A stretch of 15,192 nt of DNA, taken from assembly GCA_910592005.1 (NCBI GenBank), contig CAJVPP010002353.1, positions 1 through 15,192 on the forward strand, in the 5' to 3' direction. The position numbers and the translations under genes are program-made. The notes beneath the pieces were generated by a model. That model was not told the DNA's origin, made no database searches, and saw only the letters and a program-made list of their open reading frames with translations. The stretch's first letter is position 1. Every line of letters begins with the position of its first letter. This stretch comes from Funneliformis mosseae. Its lineage: Eukaryota; Glomeromycota; Glomeromycetes; Glomerales; Glomeraceae. Shown piece after piece: positions 1 through 8,694 of the stretch.

Positions 1-96
1 CGAAAAATAAAAAAAAATTTGTATGTTTCTGTAAAAAATAAAAAATTATTGAAAAAATAAAAGCGTGCAATACTTTTTTTCTCCCCCCCTCCCGGT
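1..96. other. A-rich flank with a short C run, no gene
   Basis: Runs of A broken by T, ending in a pyrimidine tract (about 80-95) with seven C in a row, which is unusual in this AT-rich window. I see no coding signal. Similarity to the other Gypsy copy starts only at about 97, so this is foreign to the Gypsy element and marks its broken 5' side. Confidence 0.5.
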
Positions 97-745
97 ATAT
101 ATATTGTTAGAATCAAACATAGATTATTATCTCTATATCACTCTCAGACCAATAGATTAACTGAGCGATTCAATCAAACTCTTTATAATATTTTAGTAAA
201 ATATGCAGAGTAATATAAAGGTGAATGGGATTTATATTTACCTTCAACCCTATTTGCTTATCAAACTACGCAGTAAAGAATAACTAAATTAAAGCTCTTT
301 AAATTATTATATAAGAGAAAATCACATTACCTATCAATTTACAATTGTGACGCCTTTCTCCTAAGAGTAATTTTTCATAAACAGCGAATAAATATCATCA
401 GTTAGTTTCAGTTTAATTAGAACAAAGAAGACTTTATGCACAACAAAATATTTTGCAACGTCAACAACAACAATAGAAATATTACAATAAAGTTACTTTA
501 AAATAAAGTATTAAATTGGTGATAAGGTGTTAATGTTTAATATACCACAATCACACATATATAGTAATAAATTTAAAGATAAATTTGATGAACCATTCTA
601 CATACATGATATTGTATGATCTAGTATATACAAATTGCGCATTATAGATAGATAAGTTAGAAAAAATCTAATATATACTGATCTCTTGAAACTATATTTA
701 GAAAGATCTGAATGGACATCACAGATCATTATTAGTTGATAAAAT
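97..745 (+). pseudogene. Ty3/Gypsy integrase C-terminal fragment (broken)
   Basis: This is the 3' part of a retrotransposon pol gene. The first readable stretch carries the end of the integrase catalytic core: HSQTNRLTERFNQTL at 139-183, where the E of TERFN is the third acidic residue of the DD35E triad. It is followed by WDLYLPSTLFAYQTT. A frame change near 327 leads to a Gln-rich stretch, and another near 510 leads to the GPY-like module (IGDKVLMFNI at 515-544, then FYIHDIV and LLKLYLER). The minus-strand copy at 10731-11350 has the same blocks in the same order. Stops replace residues seen in that copy, for example Gln in IDRQVRKN. The fragment begins mid-core at about 97 with no upstream pol, so it is 5'-truncated. 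It has more frameshifts than the right copy, which suggests it is older. Confidence 0.92.
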
Positions 746-1254
746 TTCTTATAAATATAGGCCTAGTAAAGATCCTAATGAAGCTATTTGATAAAATTTG
801 AAATGGCTATACTAGATAATTTTAAAACTGTATTAAAACAACTGAAATATATAGCAAATTTTTTAACTATAACCACTTAGAACTTAGAACTTTATAAAGC
901 TGATATGATCTTATTGCAAAAAGTATAATTAACTTATTGAGCTCTCTTATGATCAACATGCATGAATAATCAACTTTTATCACTTGTCAATTCCTTTATT
1001 TAGGACAACTTCTTGAAAATAAAACTCTTACTCTTACTCAATATACCTTATAGGCCTCTACTATTACTATGCATTATTAATGAACTGCTATATAAGTTTT
1101 TTATTTATTTAAAAATCTTAGAGTCCAACGAATCTTTGATACTTAATCACTTATCTTGATAATAGTTCAACATTTGAAAACTACTAAATATTAAGCATTA
1201 GTAATTAAAGCTTTAAATCTTTTTGCTGGAACTGAAATCTTAAGCAAAAAGTAA
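746..1254 (+). pseudogene. Gypsy pol C-terminal tail or downstream ORF (broken)
   Basis: After the GPY module the same frame continues through several stops to an ATG at 803-805 (MAILDNFKTVLKQLKYIANF). It then reads on with only TAA/TAG/TGA interruptions to about 990, where one base is missing. The next frame gives YLGQLLENKTLTL, VFYLFKNLRVQRIFDT and LFAGTEILSKK, and stops with TAA at 1252-1254, directly touching the LTR. The minus-strand copy (10387-10730) encodes the same protein (CMRNHILSLFNAFYLGQL, VYHLFENLKV, IFAGAEILSGK) and stops at the same place. The N-terminal half is Leu/Lys-rich and could form a coiled coil. I do not recognise a named domain. It may be a C-terminal extension of pol, because it shares the frame, or a separate small ORF from ATG 803. 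Function unknown. Confidence 0.75.
1243..1254 (+). other. Polypurine-tract-like site at LTR edge
   Basis: The bases agcaaaaagtaa lie immediately before the LTR start and also encode the last codons and stop of the tail ORF. The right copy has agcgggaagtaa in the same place. A purine run here would prime plus-strand DNA synthesis in LTR elements. Confidence 0.6.
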
Positions 1255-1330
1255 TGTAACTGGATTAGATTGATAAATGTGATGCAATATATTGCAGATT
1301 TAAATATCAAATATATCAGATATATTTGTA

Positions 1331-1675
1331 GTATTTCATAAAATTAGATTAGATCAGATTTTATCCAAATTTGATCTGATCTGATTTTCATTTTTTAGGA
1401 TCTGAATTTGATCTAAATCTGACAGATCTGTTAAAATCTAGATCTGATCTGAATCTAACGGATCAAATCTCAAATTTGGATTTGACAGATCAGTAGAAGT
1501 CTGAAAATTCATCTTTTTTCATTAAAAAGGAACTTTTTGATTTTAAAAAAGTTGAATTCAGATCTGATGAATCAGATCTGAATCTAAATCTACATCTAAA
1601 TCTGACAGATCTGATCTGAATCCGATCTGTCAGATTTAGATTGAATTTAGATTGATCTAAATCTGTACGAAATAC
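1331..1675. mobile_element. Nested MITE with TA target duplication
   Basis: A 345 bp block absent from the equivalent position of the other LTR. Its ends are inverted: GTATTTCATA at the left and TACGAAATAC at the right, each flanked by TA (1329-1330 and 1676-1677), the target preference of Tc1/mariner-related elements. The inside is made of short variants of GATCTGAATC and AAATCTGACAGATC in both orientations, so the whole element can fold on itself. It has no ORF. The flanking LTR array resumes exactly outside the two TA dinucleotides. No autonomous partner is visible. Confidence 0.72.
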
Positions 1676-1677
1676 TA

Positions 1678-1795
1678 TATATTTAATATATAAGATATAT
1701 TTGATATATCTTATATAACTAATATATCAGACATATTAGATATATTTAATATATTAGATATATTTGATTTATTTGTTATATCTATTTATGTATTA
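1678..1795 (+). repeat. 18 bp tandem array in LTR U3
   Basis: Repeats around tagatatatttaatatat with an 18 bp step, upstream of the TATA box. The array also extends to the left of the MITE (about 1305-1330), so the MITE split it. The right LTR has the same period (10233-10322). Confidence 0.6.
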
Positions 1796-1802
1796 AATTT
1801 AA

Positions 1803-1810
1803 TATAAATA
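1803..1810 (+). promoter_or_regulatory. LTR TATA box
   Basis: TATAAATA followed by GG, in the same LTR position as TATATAAATAG in the right LTR. About 209 bp separates it from the AATAAA site, against about 190 bp in the other copy. Confidence 0.55.
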
Positions 1811-2011
1811 GGAAATGATAAAATCATATAAACTTTAGTTCGCTTTTAATTCACTTTAGTTTTCCCTTTAATTTACTTTTAGATATACATTTAGTAGTAC
1901 TTTTAGAGGCATCTGACTTAACTCTTACACTTAGTACTTTTAGTCTTTTAGTTTTCTTTATTTTCTTTCTTCTTTTTTTATTTTCTTATTTCTTTATTAT
2001 TTCTTATCATG

Positions 2012-2017
2012 AATAAA
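2012..2017 (+). terminator. LTR poly(A) signal
   Basis: AATAAA after a T/C-rich stretch. The right LTR keeps AATAAA at the matching position (10013-10018, minus strand). Confidence 0.55.
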
Positions 2018-2198
2018 CATATTGTTATAACTTTAAAATCAATTGAGCTGTCTTACTTTTAGTATTATTGAAAGTATACTACTATGTAAATTATAAAAGC
2101 TTGAGCTAAACTAAATTGAGTCACTACATAAATTTAAAAGAATTATCACTTAAATACTCTGTCTAATTGTCACAATTCGCAAGAATTGCACATTTACA

Positions 2199-3100
2199 GT
2201 AATTAAGTTTAATGAATAGGTTATACATCAAATATTAATAATATGTGAAAATTTTTCAGATATTAAATTTTGTATAGAATATATATTATTCTAGCATCTG
2301 TTACAATTCCTACAAATTTTTGAATACCAATATTATTAAAAACTAATTGTATTTATTATGCAAAAAATTCAACTTTATGACTTTTGATAGAAAAATTCTT
2401 AATCTTCCAAAGAAGATCTCTTCTATTACTAAGATGAATGATAAAATTCTAAAAGGATTTACCTAATGAATTTGTTTTCCATTTAAGGCTTTATTATAAG
2501 AAAATAAAATAAAATTTTATTAATATAAATTTTTATATTTTCAAAATAAAAATCTATTAAAATTTACTTAATGTTAAATTATCTTCAACATCAAATATCT
2601 TATGGCATTTTACATTAACTTGTAAAATTTCTTATATTAATAATATATTAATAATTGTTTTTTAATCTAATAGATTATAATTTGGCCAAAGTTACTTAAG
2701 TAATTTATAAGAGCTATATCAATAATATCTTTTCATTCTCTACTTAATTCTGAATTTTCATAAAAGTTAACTAAAGTTGTTTAATTATTCTCACCTTGAC
2801 TTTTTTATATTTAGGATTGGTAGCATTAAAAAAAAATATTTTGTGTATTTCTACTATATATATAATAGCTTTACGAATTGAATAGTTTATCTATAAATAA
2901 TTTATATATTTTTCTATTATTTCAGTCTTTTTAGGTCAAAAAATTAGTCATATATTAAACATATTGTAATATAATGTCTTTTATCTATTTTATTTTCTTG
3001 TTTAAAAAATCTTCAAATAGGTTTTTTGGGTATTCATTAGAATTGGTAAACTTTAATTTTTTTGAAGTTAAAGATTTGTTATTATCAATTATTTCTAAAG
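2199..3100 (-). pseudogene. hAT-type transposase, N-terminal half (broken)
   Basis: Read on the minus strand in several frames. A first block near 2715-2770 reads FYENSELSRE, stop, KDIIDIALINYLSNFG, like the region before the catalytic domain of fungal hAT transposases. After an AT-rich decayed stretch, a DUF659-like block at about 2290-2490 reads LKWKTNSLGKSF, TAG, NFIIHLSNRRDLLWKIKNFS, and then SHKVEFFA, IQLVFNNIGIQKF, VGIVTDA. Next to the LTR, 2200-2275 reads NLISEKFSHIINI, TGA, CITYSLNLI, matching the typical (I/V)RC(I/M)AHxLNL block. The TAG stands at a conserved Trp and the TGA at a conserved Arg. The coding signal stops at the Gypsy LTR, and the C-terminal half with the dimerisation region is not in the window. 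The N-terminal limit near 3100 is approximate, and I could not confirm a BED zinc finger. Confidence 0.82.
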
Positions 3101-3148
3101 GAAAAAAAGATTATCACTATTACATAATCTAGTATCTAATATAATTAT

Positions 3149-3325
3149 AGATGAGGGACGAAACCCCTTAATAACAGTCAAAACTTAGACGAAACTATAT
3201 TAAAAATCATAATAAGGGATACGACGAAACCCATTCGATACGACGAAAGCCGAAACTGTCGAAACTATATTAAAAACATAGAAAAGGGTATGACGAAATT
3301 ATTTTGAGAAGGTTTCGGCAGGCAT
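3149..3325. repeat. CpG-bearing CGAAAC repeat, 70 bp period
   Basis: About a dozen CpG dinucleotides lie in 175 bp of otherwise almost CpG-free DNA, nearly all in the word (A/T)CGAAA. Two diverged tandem units start at 3188 and 3258: gacgaaactatattaaaaat and gtcgaaactatattaaaaac. Each continues with AAGGG(A/T)TA(C/T)GACGAAA. The block ends with ggtttcggca, the inverted form of the motif. No ORF and no recognised family. Confidence 0.7.
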
Positions 3326-4119
3326 CTATAAATATAATGATTATTTATAATAAAATTTAATTTCAGAATTTAGTAGAAATTTAGAGTTATAGAATAAATT
3401 TTGAAAAATCAGAATATGTTTTAGATATCAAAAATAGTTTTAGAATTCATTAAAAGTTTTAATTATAGGTTAAGTTTTGATTCATATATATTGAAACCTA
3501 AAATTTTTATAAATTCTCTCAAAGGTTTTGATACCTATATTTAGTTTAGATTCAAGAATATTATTAAGTTATTCAAATAAATTAAAAGTAATAACAATTC
3601 TGTCAATAAAAGATTTAGCTTGATATTTGTATTTGATCAATTTTAAAAATTCTTGAAACTAATTGAAAGTGTATTAAATGGAGGAGTGAATATATTAATC
3701 ACAAGTATAATTTAGATTAAAAGGTAAATCTGTATAATATCTGATAATATATTCTGATATAATTCTTTCAATTTCCTTAAAATTCATACATTCACTATTT
3801 TATCAGCAGTTCATTATGTATATCTTCAATAAATATTCTCCTAACAGAAATCATCACTTGTTAATTTTAAATACTATGTTATTATGATAATAAAGCTTTT
3901 TTACTAATAGGAAATTTTAAGTTGTAAATTATAAAAAAAATAAATACAAGTTTAATTAAGTTAAAGGTCAAATCATCTTTATTGAAGATTTATGTTTATA
4001 AGAAGATAAATATTAGCAAAAAAATATAAGTTTTATATTATTAAGATTATACTTTATTGAATTATAAGATAGAAACTTATTCTTTTAAATAAAGTGATAA
4101 TATAAGATATTTATATAAA
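3326..4119. other. AT-rich spacer with one weak coding-like stretch
   Basis: Mostly undirected A+T. On the minus strand at roughly 3430-3800 a frame with few stops reads FKEIERIISEYIIRYYTDL, later FQEFLKLIKYKYQAKSFIDR and IVITFNLFE. This resembles decayed coding sequence, but I recognise no family and AT-rich DNA can produce such stretches by chance. The 3' end of the neighbouring Tc1-like remnant may reach to about 3860. I see nothing else. Confidence 0.35.
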
Positions 4120-4885
4120 ATATATATTATCATCAGGTTCATTTTTAGTTATCTTAATATTTAAATCAAAAGGCTATAGCAATTAATTCTATATATTAGA
4201 GTTTCTGATTTTAGGATTTTCTCTAAGTCCTATAGATATCTATTATACTTGAATCAATTCAGTAATTTATTATGTCTTAGAATTTAAAATATATTTAATC
4301 AAACTTATAATAATGAACTCAATAGCAAGTTAGTATAGAGTATCATAACAAATCTTAGATAAGAAACAACATTGAAGGGAAAAGTAATTTGTATAGATTT
4401 AAATTGATTTCCTTATTAATAACTTGAAATTTGTAGAAAAGTTAATTTATAACTTAAGCAAAAAGTTATTTTATTCATATAAAATGAATTTGTTATAGTT
4501 AACTATTTGCTACACTATAAATTAACTAAATATAGATATACATTAGGTGAAAATAAGTTTATGTGATTTTTTAAAAAATAAAAAAAATTTATTATCATTT
4601 AAAAATTAATAATTTGTTAGCTAACTATTATTAGTAATATATACTTTTATTTTTACTTATTATTTTAGTAACAATTTTCTTTAAAATTTTACAGTAATTA
4701 TTATCAAATAGTAGAAATTGATCACTTTGTATTTTACTTGAAGGTGTATTTGTATTTCCATATTATTTGATTGTTTTTCTAATTGTAGACTCTAGAATGT
4801 CAAGAATTTGACTAATTTCTGTTTTTTTATGATCACCTTTATGTAGTCCAATTATTTGTCTATATTTAAAAAATAGTTAATACTT
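4120..4885 (-). pseudogene. Tc1/mariner-like transposase remnant
   Basis: The minus strand at about 4740-4870 reads IIGLHKGDHKKTEISQILDI, then LESTIRKTIK, TAA, YGNTNTPSSK. This is the helix-turn-helix and linker of a Tc1-type transposase, which binds the element ends. Further on are candidates for the core: VNYNKF (about 4505-4525) where VWSDESKF-type sequence would lie, RENPKIRNSN (about 4200-4230) where DNDPKH would lie, and PFDLNI (about 4160-4178) where SPDLNxIE would lie. The first and third acidic residues look lost. Order and spacing fit a 330-340 residue transposase, but frames change repeatedly. No inverted ends were found. It is clearly older than the complete Tc1 element to its right and not the same copy. 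The helix-turn-helix is convincing; the remainder is tentative. Confidence 0.62.
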
Positions 4886-5467
4886 AATTTTTATCTATCT
4901 TTTAGATAAGAAAAGTTAGTGATTTATATTTGATATAAGTTTTTCAATTTTTATTGTTTTTTTGTTTTTAATTGTAAATAATAACAAATACCTAAAAAAA
5001 AGAAATTAGTGCTATCATAAATATGTGTAAGAAGCAGAGCTTTTAAATAGTACTAAAATTAATCAAATTTTTTATGTATAAACTTTCATAATATTTAAAA
5101 AACTAACTGTATAAACTTTTTTTTACCCAGCGTATGTTCTAATAAAATAATAAAAATAAGATAAGCTATAAAAATAATAAATAAATAAAATAAATTACAA
5201 CCATTAAGATTATAAATAAAACAAAATAAACAGAATAAATAAGCTATATAGAAGAAACAGTAGAAATAGGAGAAATAGGAATTATTATTGATTACTATTT
5301 AAAATAGTAGTAACATTATTTAATGTAAAATTATCATTAATTAGTAAATTGTTTAGAGTTGTAATTTCTTTCATTAATAATATATAAGAAAGAAATAATT
5401 AATATAATAAAAATAATTATAATAATAGTAATAGTAAATAAAATAATGATAAATAATAAAATAAATA
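4886..5467. other. AT-rich spacer, AAT-type low complexity
   Basis: A/T runs, then (AAT)n-like DNA from about 5134. The last part before the Tc1 element can be read as Asn-rich codons (NNxYNKNNYNNSNSK near 5390-5440), and a similar Asn/Ser reading resumes after the element at about 7158-7210. This may be microsatellite or a low-complexity coding remnant. No other gene seen. Confidence 0.45.
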
Positions 5468-5469
5468 TA

Positions 5470-5520
5470 CAGTGGCAAGCAAAAGAAATGCAATTATATA
5501 ATACGAATTATTATCGATCA
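5470..5520 (+). repeat. Left inverted terminal repeat of Tc1
   Basis: Starts CAGTGGCAAGCAAAAG and ends TCGATCA. It matches the reverse complement of 7097-7147 at about 44 of 51 positions. The flanking TA is at 5468-5469. Confidence 0.93.
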
Positions 5521-5607
5521 ATTTTATATATAATAGGTCATGCAATTTCTTTTTTTATATTTAATTTCAACAAAAAAAAACCTTTTCTTAAATTTTTTTA
5601 AAACAAA

Positions 5608-6689
5608 ATGTCTAAAATGTTCAAAATGTCATACTTTCTAACTTTAACTTTTATTTACATTATGGTTCATCTTACTAAAGAGCAAAGAATTCGTATTTGC
5701 ATTTTGTTAGACAAAGCAGTTTATACTCAACCTGAATTTGCATTACAATATAAAATTAGTAGTAGTACTATATTACGCCTTTATAATAAATATAAAAAAA
5801 CAAAAAGTACAAAAGACTTACTAAAGTCTGGCCATCCTCCTATTTTAACAAATCAAGAAAAGCGTCGAGCTGTCTGTTATATTATTAGTAGAGAGTGTTC
5901 AACTGCAGTTCAAGTTTAAAAAAAAATGAAACAGGATTATAAACTTAAGATTTTTTCTACAACAATATAACAAGTATTTAAAAATAATAGTTTAAAATCA
6001 GCAGTTAAAGTAAAAAAACCATTGTTATTACCTTGATATAAAAAAGCGTATTTAGAATTTGCAAAAAAATATAAAACTTGAAATTTTGATGATTGGTGTA
6101 AAGTAGTATGGTTAGATGAAAGTAAGTTTAATTTATTTAGTTCAGATGAAAGGGAATATTGTTGGAAAAAAGAAGGGGAACCCTTAAAAGATCAATATGT
6201 AAAAGGAACAGTAAAGTTTAGAGGTGAAGGAATTTTTGTATGGGAATGTTTTACAGCTCACAGAATTGATTATTTATGTAAAATTGATAGTGGAATGAAT
6301 GCCGCTTTTTATTATCAAATATTAGAAGAGGATTTATTACAAACTCTTGAATATTATAATTATGATGTTAACGATATTATCTTTTAAGATGATAATGATC
6401 TGAAACATAAGGCTTATATGACAAAAGATTAGCTTGAAAGAAATAATGTCACTGTATTAGATTGGTCAGCATAATCACCTGATCTAAATTCTATCGAATA
6501 TTGTGGAATAAACTAGATAGAAGATTACGATGCTCAGATGAACTGATAAGAAATAAAGAACATTTATGGGAAAAAATAAAGACAGTTTAGAATGAAATTG
6601 AAATCAATGCTTATACCAAATTAATTTAAACAATGCCTCAAAGAATTCAAGATGTATATAAACAAAAAGGTGGATATACTAGATGATAA
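5608..6689 (+). pseudogene. Tc1-type DD34E transposase (broken)
   Basis: The enzyme cuts and joins element ends through a DDE/D core. An ATG at 5608 opens the frame, but ATG 5662 (MVHLTKEQRIRICILLDKA) is the more likely start because family members begin there. An N-terminal helix-turn-helix (about 5665-5800) is followed by the linker KSGHPPILT. The core has D in VVWLDESKFNLF (6115-6117), D in DDNDLKHKA (6391-6393) and E in SPDLNSIE (6496-6498). The last two are 34 residues apart, so all three catalytic codons survive. Ten in-frame stops interrupt it (5917, 5968, 6034, 6079, 6385, 6430, 6472, 6588, 6627, 6684). Where alignment to the family is clear they replace Gln, Trp or Arg codons. The only frameshift is one missing base near 6502, before WNKLDRR. 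The natural end is TAA at 6687-6689 after GGYTR and a TGA that was probably Trp. Confidence 0.95.
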
Positions 6690-7096
6690 TATTAAGTTAA
6701 GTGAGCTTTTAACTTTTTATCGAAATAAATAAAGGAATTTTTTTTTGAATTTAATAATTTTTTTTCTATAATTTTTTTTTTAAAATTAATTATAATTTTT
6801 TTGAATTTTTTTTTTAAAAAATATTTAAATTTATATTAAAAATAGCTAATATTTTATTTAGAAATGTAATTTTTTAAATTTTTTAAAAAATTTTAAAAAA
6901 ATTCAAATAATAAAAAATAAGATTGGACTTATAATAAAATCGTTAAAATTTATAAATCAACCTTTTTTTTTAATTAAAATAACTTTAAAATATTTTATTA
7001 AAGTAATATAAAGTTTATATATTTAAGTAGCTCTAGTTCAGAGCTTTTAAACAAGATATTTCTCGTGATTATAGTATAAAATCACGTGAAATTAAA
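6690..7096. other. AT-rich 3' region of the Tc1 element
   Basis: Long T and A runs between the transposase stop and the right inverted end, still inside the element. Near 7060-7090 atcacg words occur on both strands (CTCGTGATT and ATCACGTG) and may form a small hairpin. No coding signal. Confidence 0.5.
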
Positions 7097-7147
7097 TGAT
7101 CGACAAAAATTTGTATTACCTAATTGCATTTCTTTTGCTCACCACTG
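7097..7147 (-). repeat. Right inverted terminal repeat of Tc1
   Basis: Read on the minus strand it starts CAGTGGTGAGCAAAAG, differing from the left end by CA/TG at positions 7-8 and five other changes. The flanking TA is at 7148-7149. Confidence 0.93.
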
Positions 7148-7149
7148 TA

Positions 7150-8255
7150 TCTAATAAATGATAATAACTGTAATAGTAGTAAAATCAATAAAAATAGTAA
7201 TTACACTTTTTATAAAGATCATTGGTAATTCTAATTAACATAATCATTTAGTAACATATATGAATTATTATTAATAACATCTATATAAATATTATTTGCT
7301 ATAATTGACATATAATATAACTAGCGTTTAATAAACTCTAACTTTAATAATTATAATTCAATAAAAATAAGTCAACAATTTATTTATAACTACAGAAGGA
7401 GGTAAATATTATTTTATTATAATAATAATTATATTAAAAATTTTATTAAATATTTTTTTAGTATTAAAATAATTTAATTATCAAAATGTTTTAAATATAT
7501 CTTTATATTTGAATAATCAAGTAGAAATTGAAATGAAATTTGAATAATTGTAAAAATTATTAGAATCTATTATATTAGCAATATTTTATTTACACATAAA
7601 ATTATAAAATTATATAAATATATAAATAATTATATAAGAGTTAGTAAAATATATTTATATAAAATCTTAAATTAATATTATAAATTTTTACTTTCATTTT
7701 TATATAATAAAATTTTAATGTTAATATTAATAATTAGTAATCAATATATATATGTAGTAAAAATTAGAAAAATTTTAATATTACATAAAATTTATTATAG
7801 AAATTGATAAAATTAGAATAATATTTATTAATATTTTCATAATAAAAAAAGATAATTTTTAATATTTACTTATATACTAATATTATTTTTTAATAATTTT
7901 AATCTTTTAAAATTTTAATGTAAGAATAAATAAGTCTTGTACTTTCTAATTATAAATTTATTAATAATATTATAATAATAGTTTTAAATAATCTTTATTT
8001 TAAATAAACTAATAATCTAATTCTATAGTTCAGTAAATTATAATGATTTTAAAAGTTTTTCTATTTAAAGTTTAAATTGATATTTTAAATGTTACATTTT
8101 AACTTATAATTAAAGTATAGAGTAGGTTAAATTATATTTAATATTTAATTTAAGATTATTATATTTATAAAAATAGTATTTAAATTAAAAATTTATAAAA
8201 TTTACTAATTTTAATTTTACAGTAATAATTATAACTAAAATAATAAGTATGATAT
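7150..8255. other. AT-only stretch without gene
   Basis: Over 1.1 kb of nearly pure A+T with stops in every frame. After an Asn/Ser-rich reading at 7158-7210 I see no motif, repeat of note or coding trace. Confidence 0.6.
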
Positions 8256-8690
8256 ATTGGAATTATTCTTGCTAAAATAATAATATTAAAATTATTTTTA
8301 TTAGAATAATAATATTGAAATTATTTTTATTAGAATAACAATTTTAAAAATATTTAAACTAGAAACAATAATTTCAAAATTATATATATAAATATGATAA
8401 AATAGAATTATTTAATAATTTTAAAATTATTTTAGTTAGAATAATAATTTAAATTATTTATGCAAGAATGATAAATTTGAAATTGTTCATACAAAAATAA
8501 TAAATTTAAAATTATTCATATAAGAATAATGATATTAAAATCATTCTTATATTCTTATTAAATGATAATTTCAAAATTATTCTTATAAAATAATAATTTT
8601 AAAATTATTCTAGTTAAAATGATAATCTTATAATTATTTATTTAAAAATAATAAAATGAAATCATTCTTATATGAATAATAATATTTTTT
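8256..8690. repeat. Degenerate quasi-palindromic minisatellite, left block
   Basis: About a dozen imperfect units of roughly 29-36 bp with a core such as attatttttattagaataa followed by taatttt(a/g)aa. The core is nearly its own reverse complement, since AAAATTATT and AATAATTTT face each other around TT(A/C)TTA(T/G)AAT. The unit drifts strongly and the period is not constant. The same repeat resumes at 9440. Confidence 0.65.
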
Positions 8691-8694
8691 TTTT

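Larger units (their letters stand above)
1255..2198 (+). repeat. 3' LTR of the left Gypsy element
   Basis: Begins TGTAAC directly after the tail stop codon and ends TTTACA, the short inverted TG...CA ends of an LTR. It aligns block by block with 9824-10386 on the other strand: the start followed by AATGTGA(C/T)GCA, an 18 bp tandem array, a TATA box, TTTTAGAGGCA, AATAAA, and a final AAGAATT(G/A)CAC. Length is 944 bp against 563 bp for the other copy. A nested 345 bp MITE plus its TA explains most of the difference. No 5' LTR is present in the window. Confidence 0.83.
5470..7147 (+). mobile_element. Complete Tc1/mariner element, inactive
   Basis: A 1,678 bp element with both ends present. The ends start CAGTGG and are inverted over 51 bp with about 44 matches, and each is flanked by TA (5468-5469 and 7148-7149), the Tc1/mariner target duplication. 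It carries one transposase pseudogene in plus orientation. The DNA on both sides is similar AAT-type low complexity, as expected if the element landed in one continuous tract. It is dead because of stops in the transposase, but the ends look good enough to have been recognised recently in evolutionary terms. Confidence 0.95.

Noticed and set aside
2900..3100. BED zinc finger at the hAT N-terminus.
   Set aside because: One HYxxxC-like stretch appears near 2930-2980, but the second Cys and the His pair are not visible.
5134..5467. A genuine Asn-rich host gene.
   Set aside because: AAT microsatellite explains it equally well; there is no start, intron signal or flanking coding sequence I can support.
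5608..5661. Start of the Tc1 transposase at ATG 5608.
   Set aside because: The 18 extra residues are hydrophobic and unlike the family; MVHLTKEQR from 5662 matches the usual N-terminus.
8256..8690. CRISPR-like regular repeat array.
   Set aside because: Units drift, spacing is irregular, no separate spacers exist, and the context is eukaryotic.
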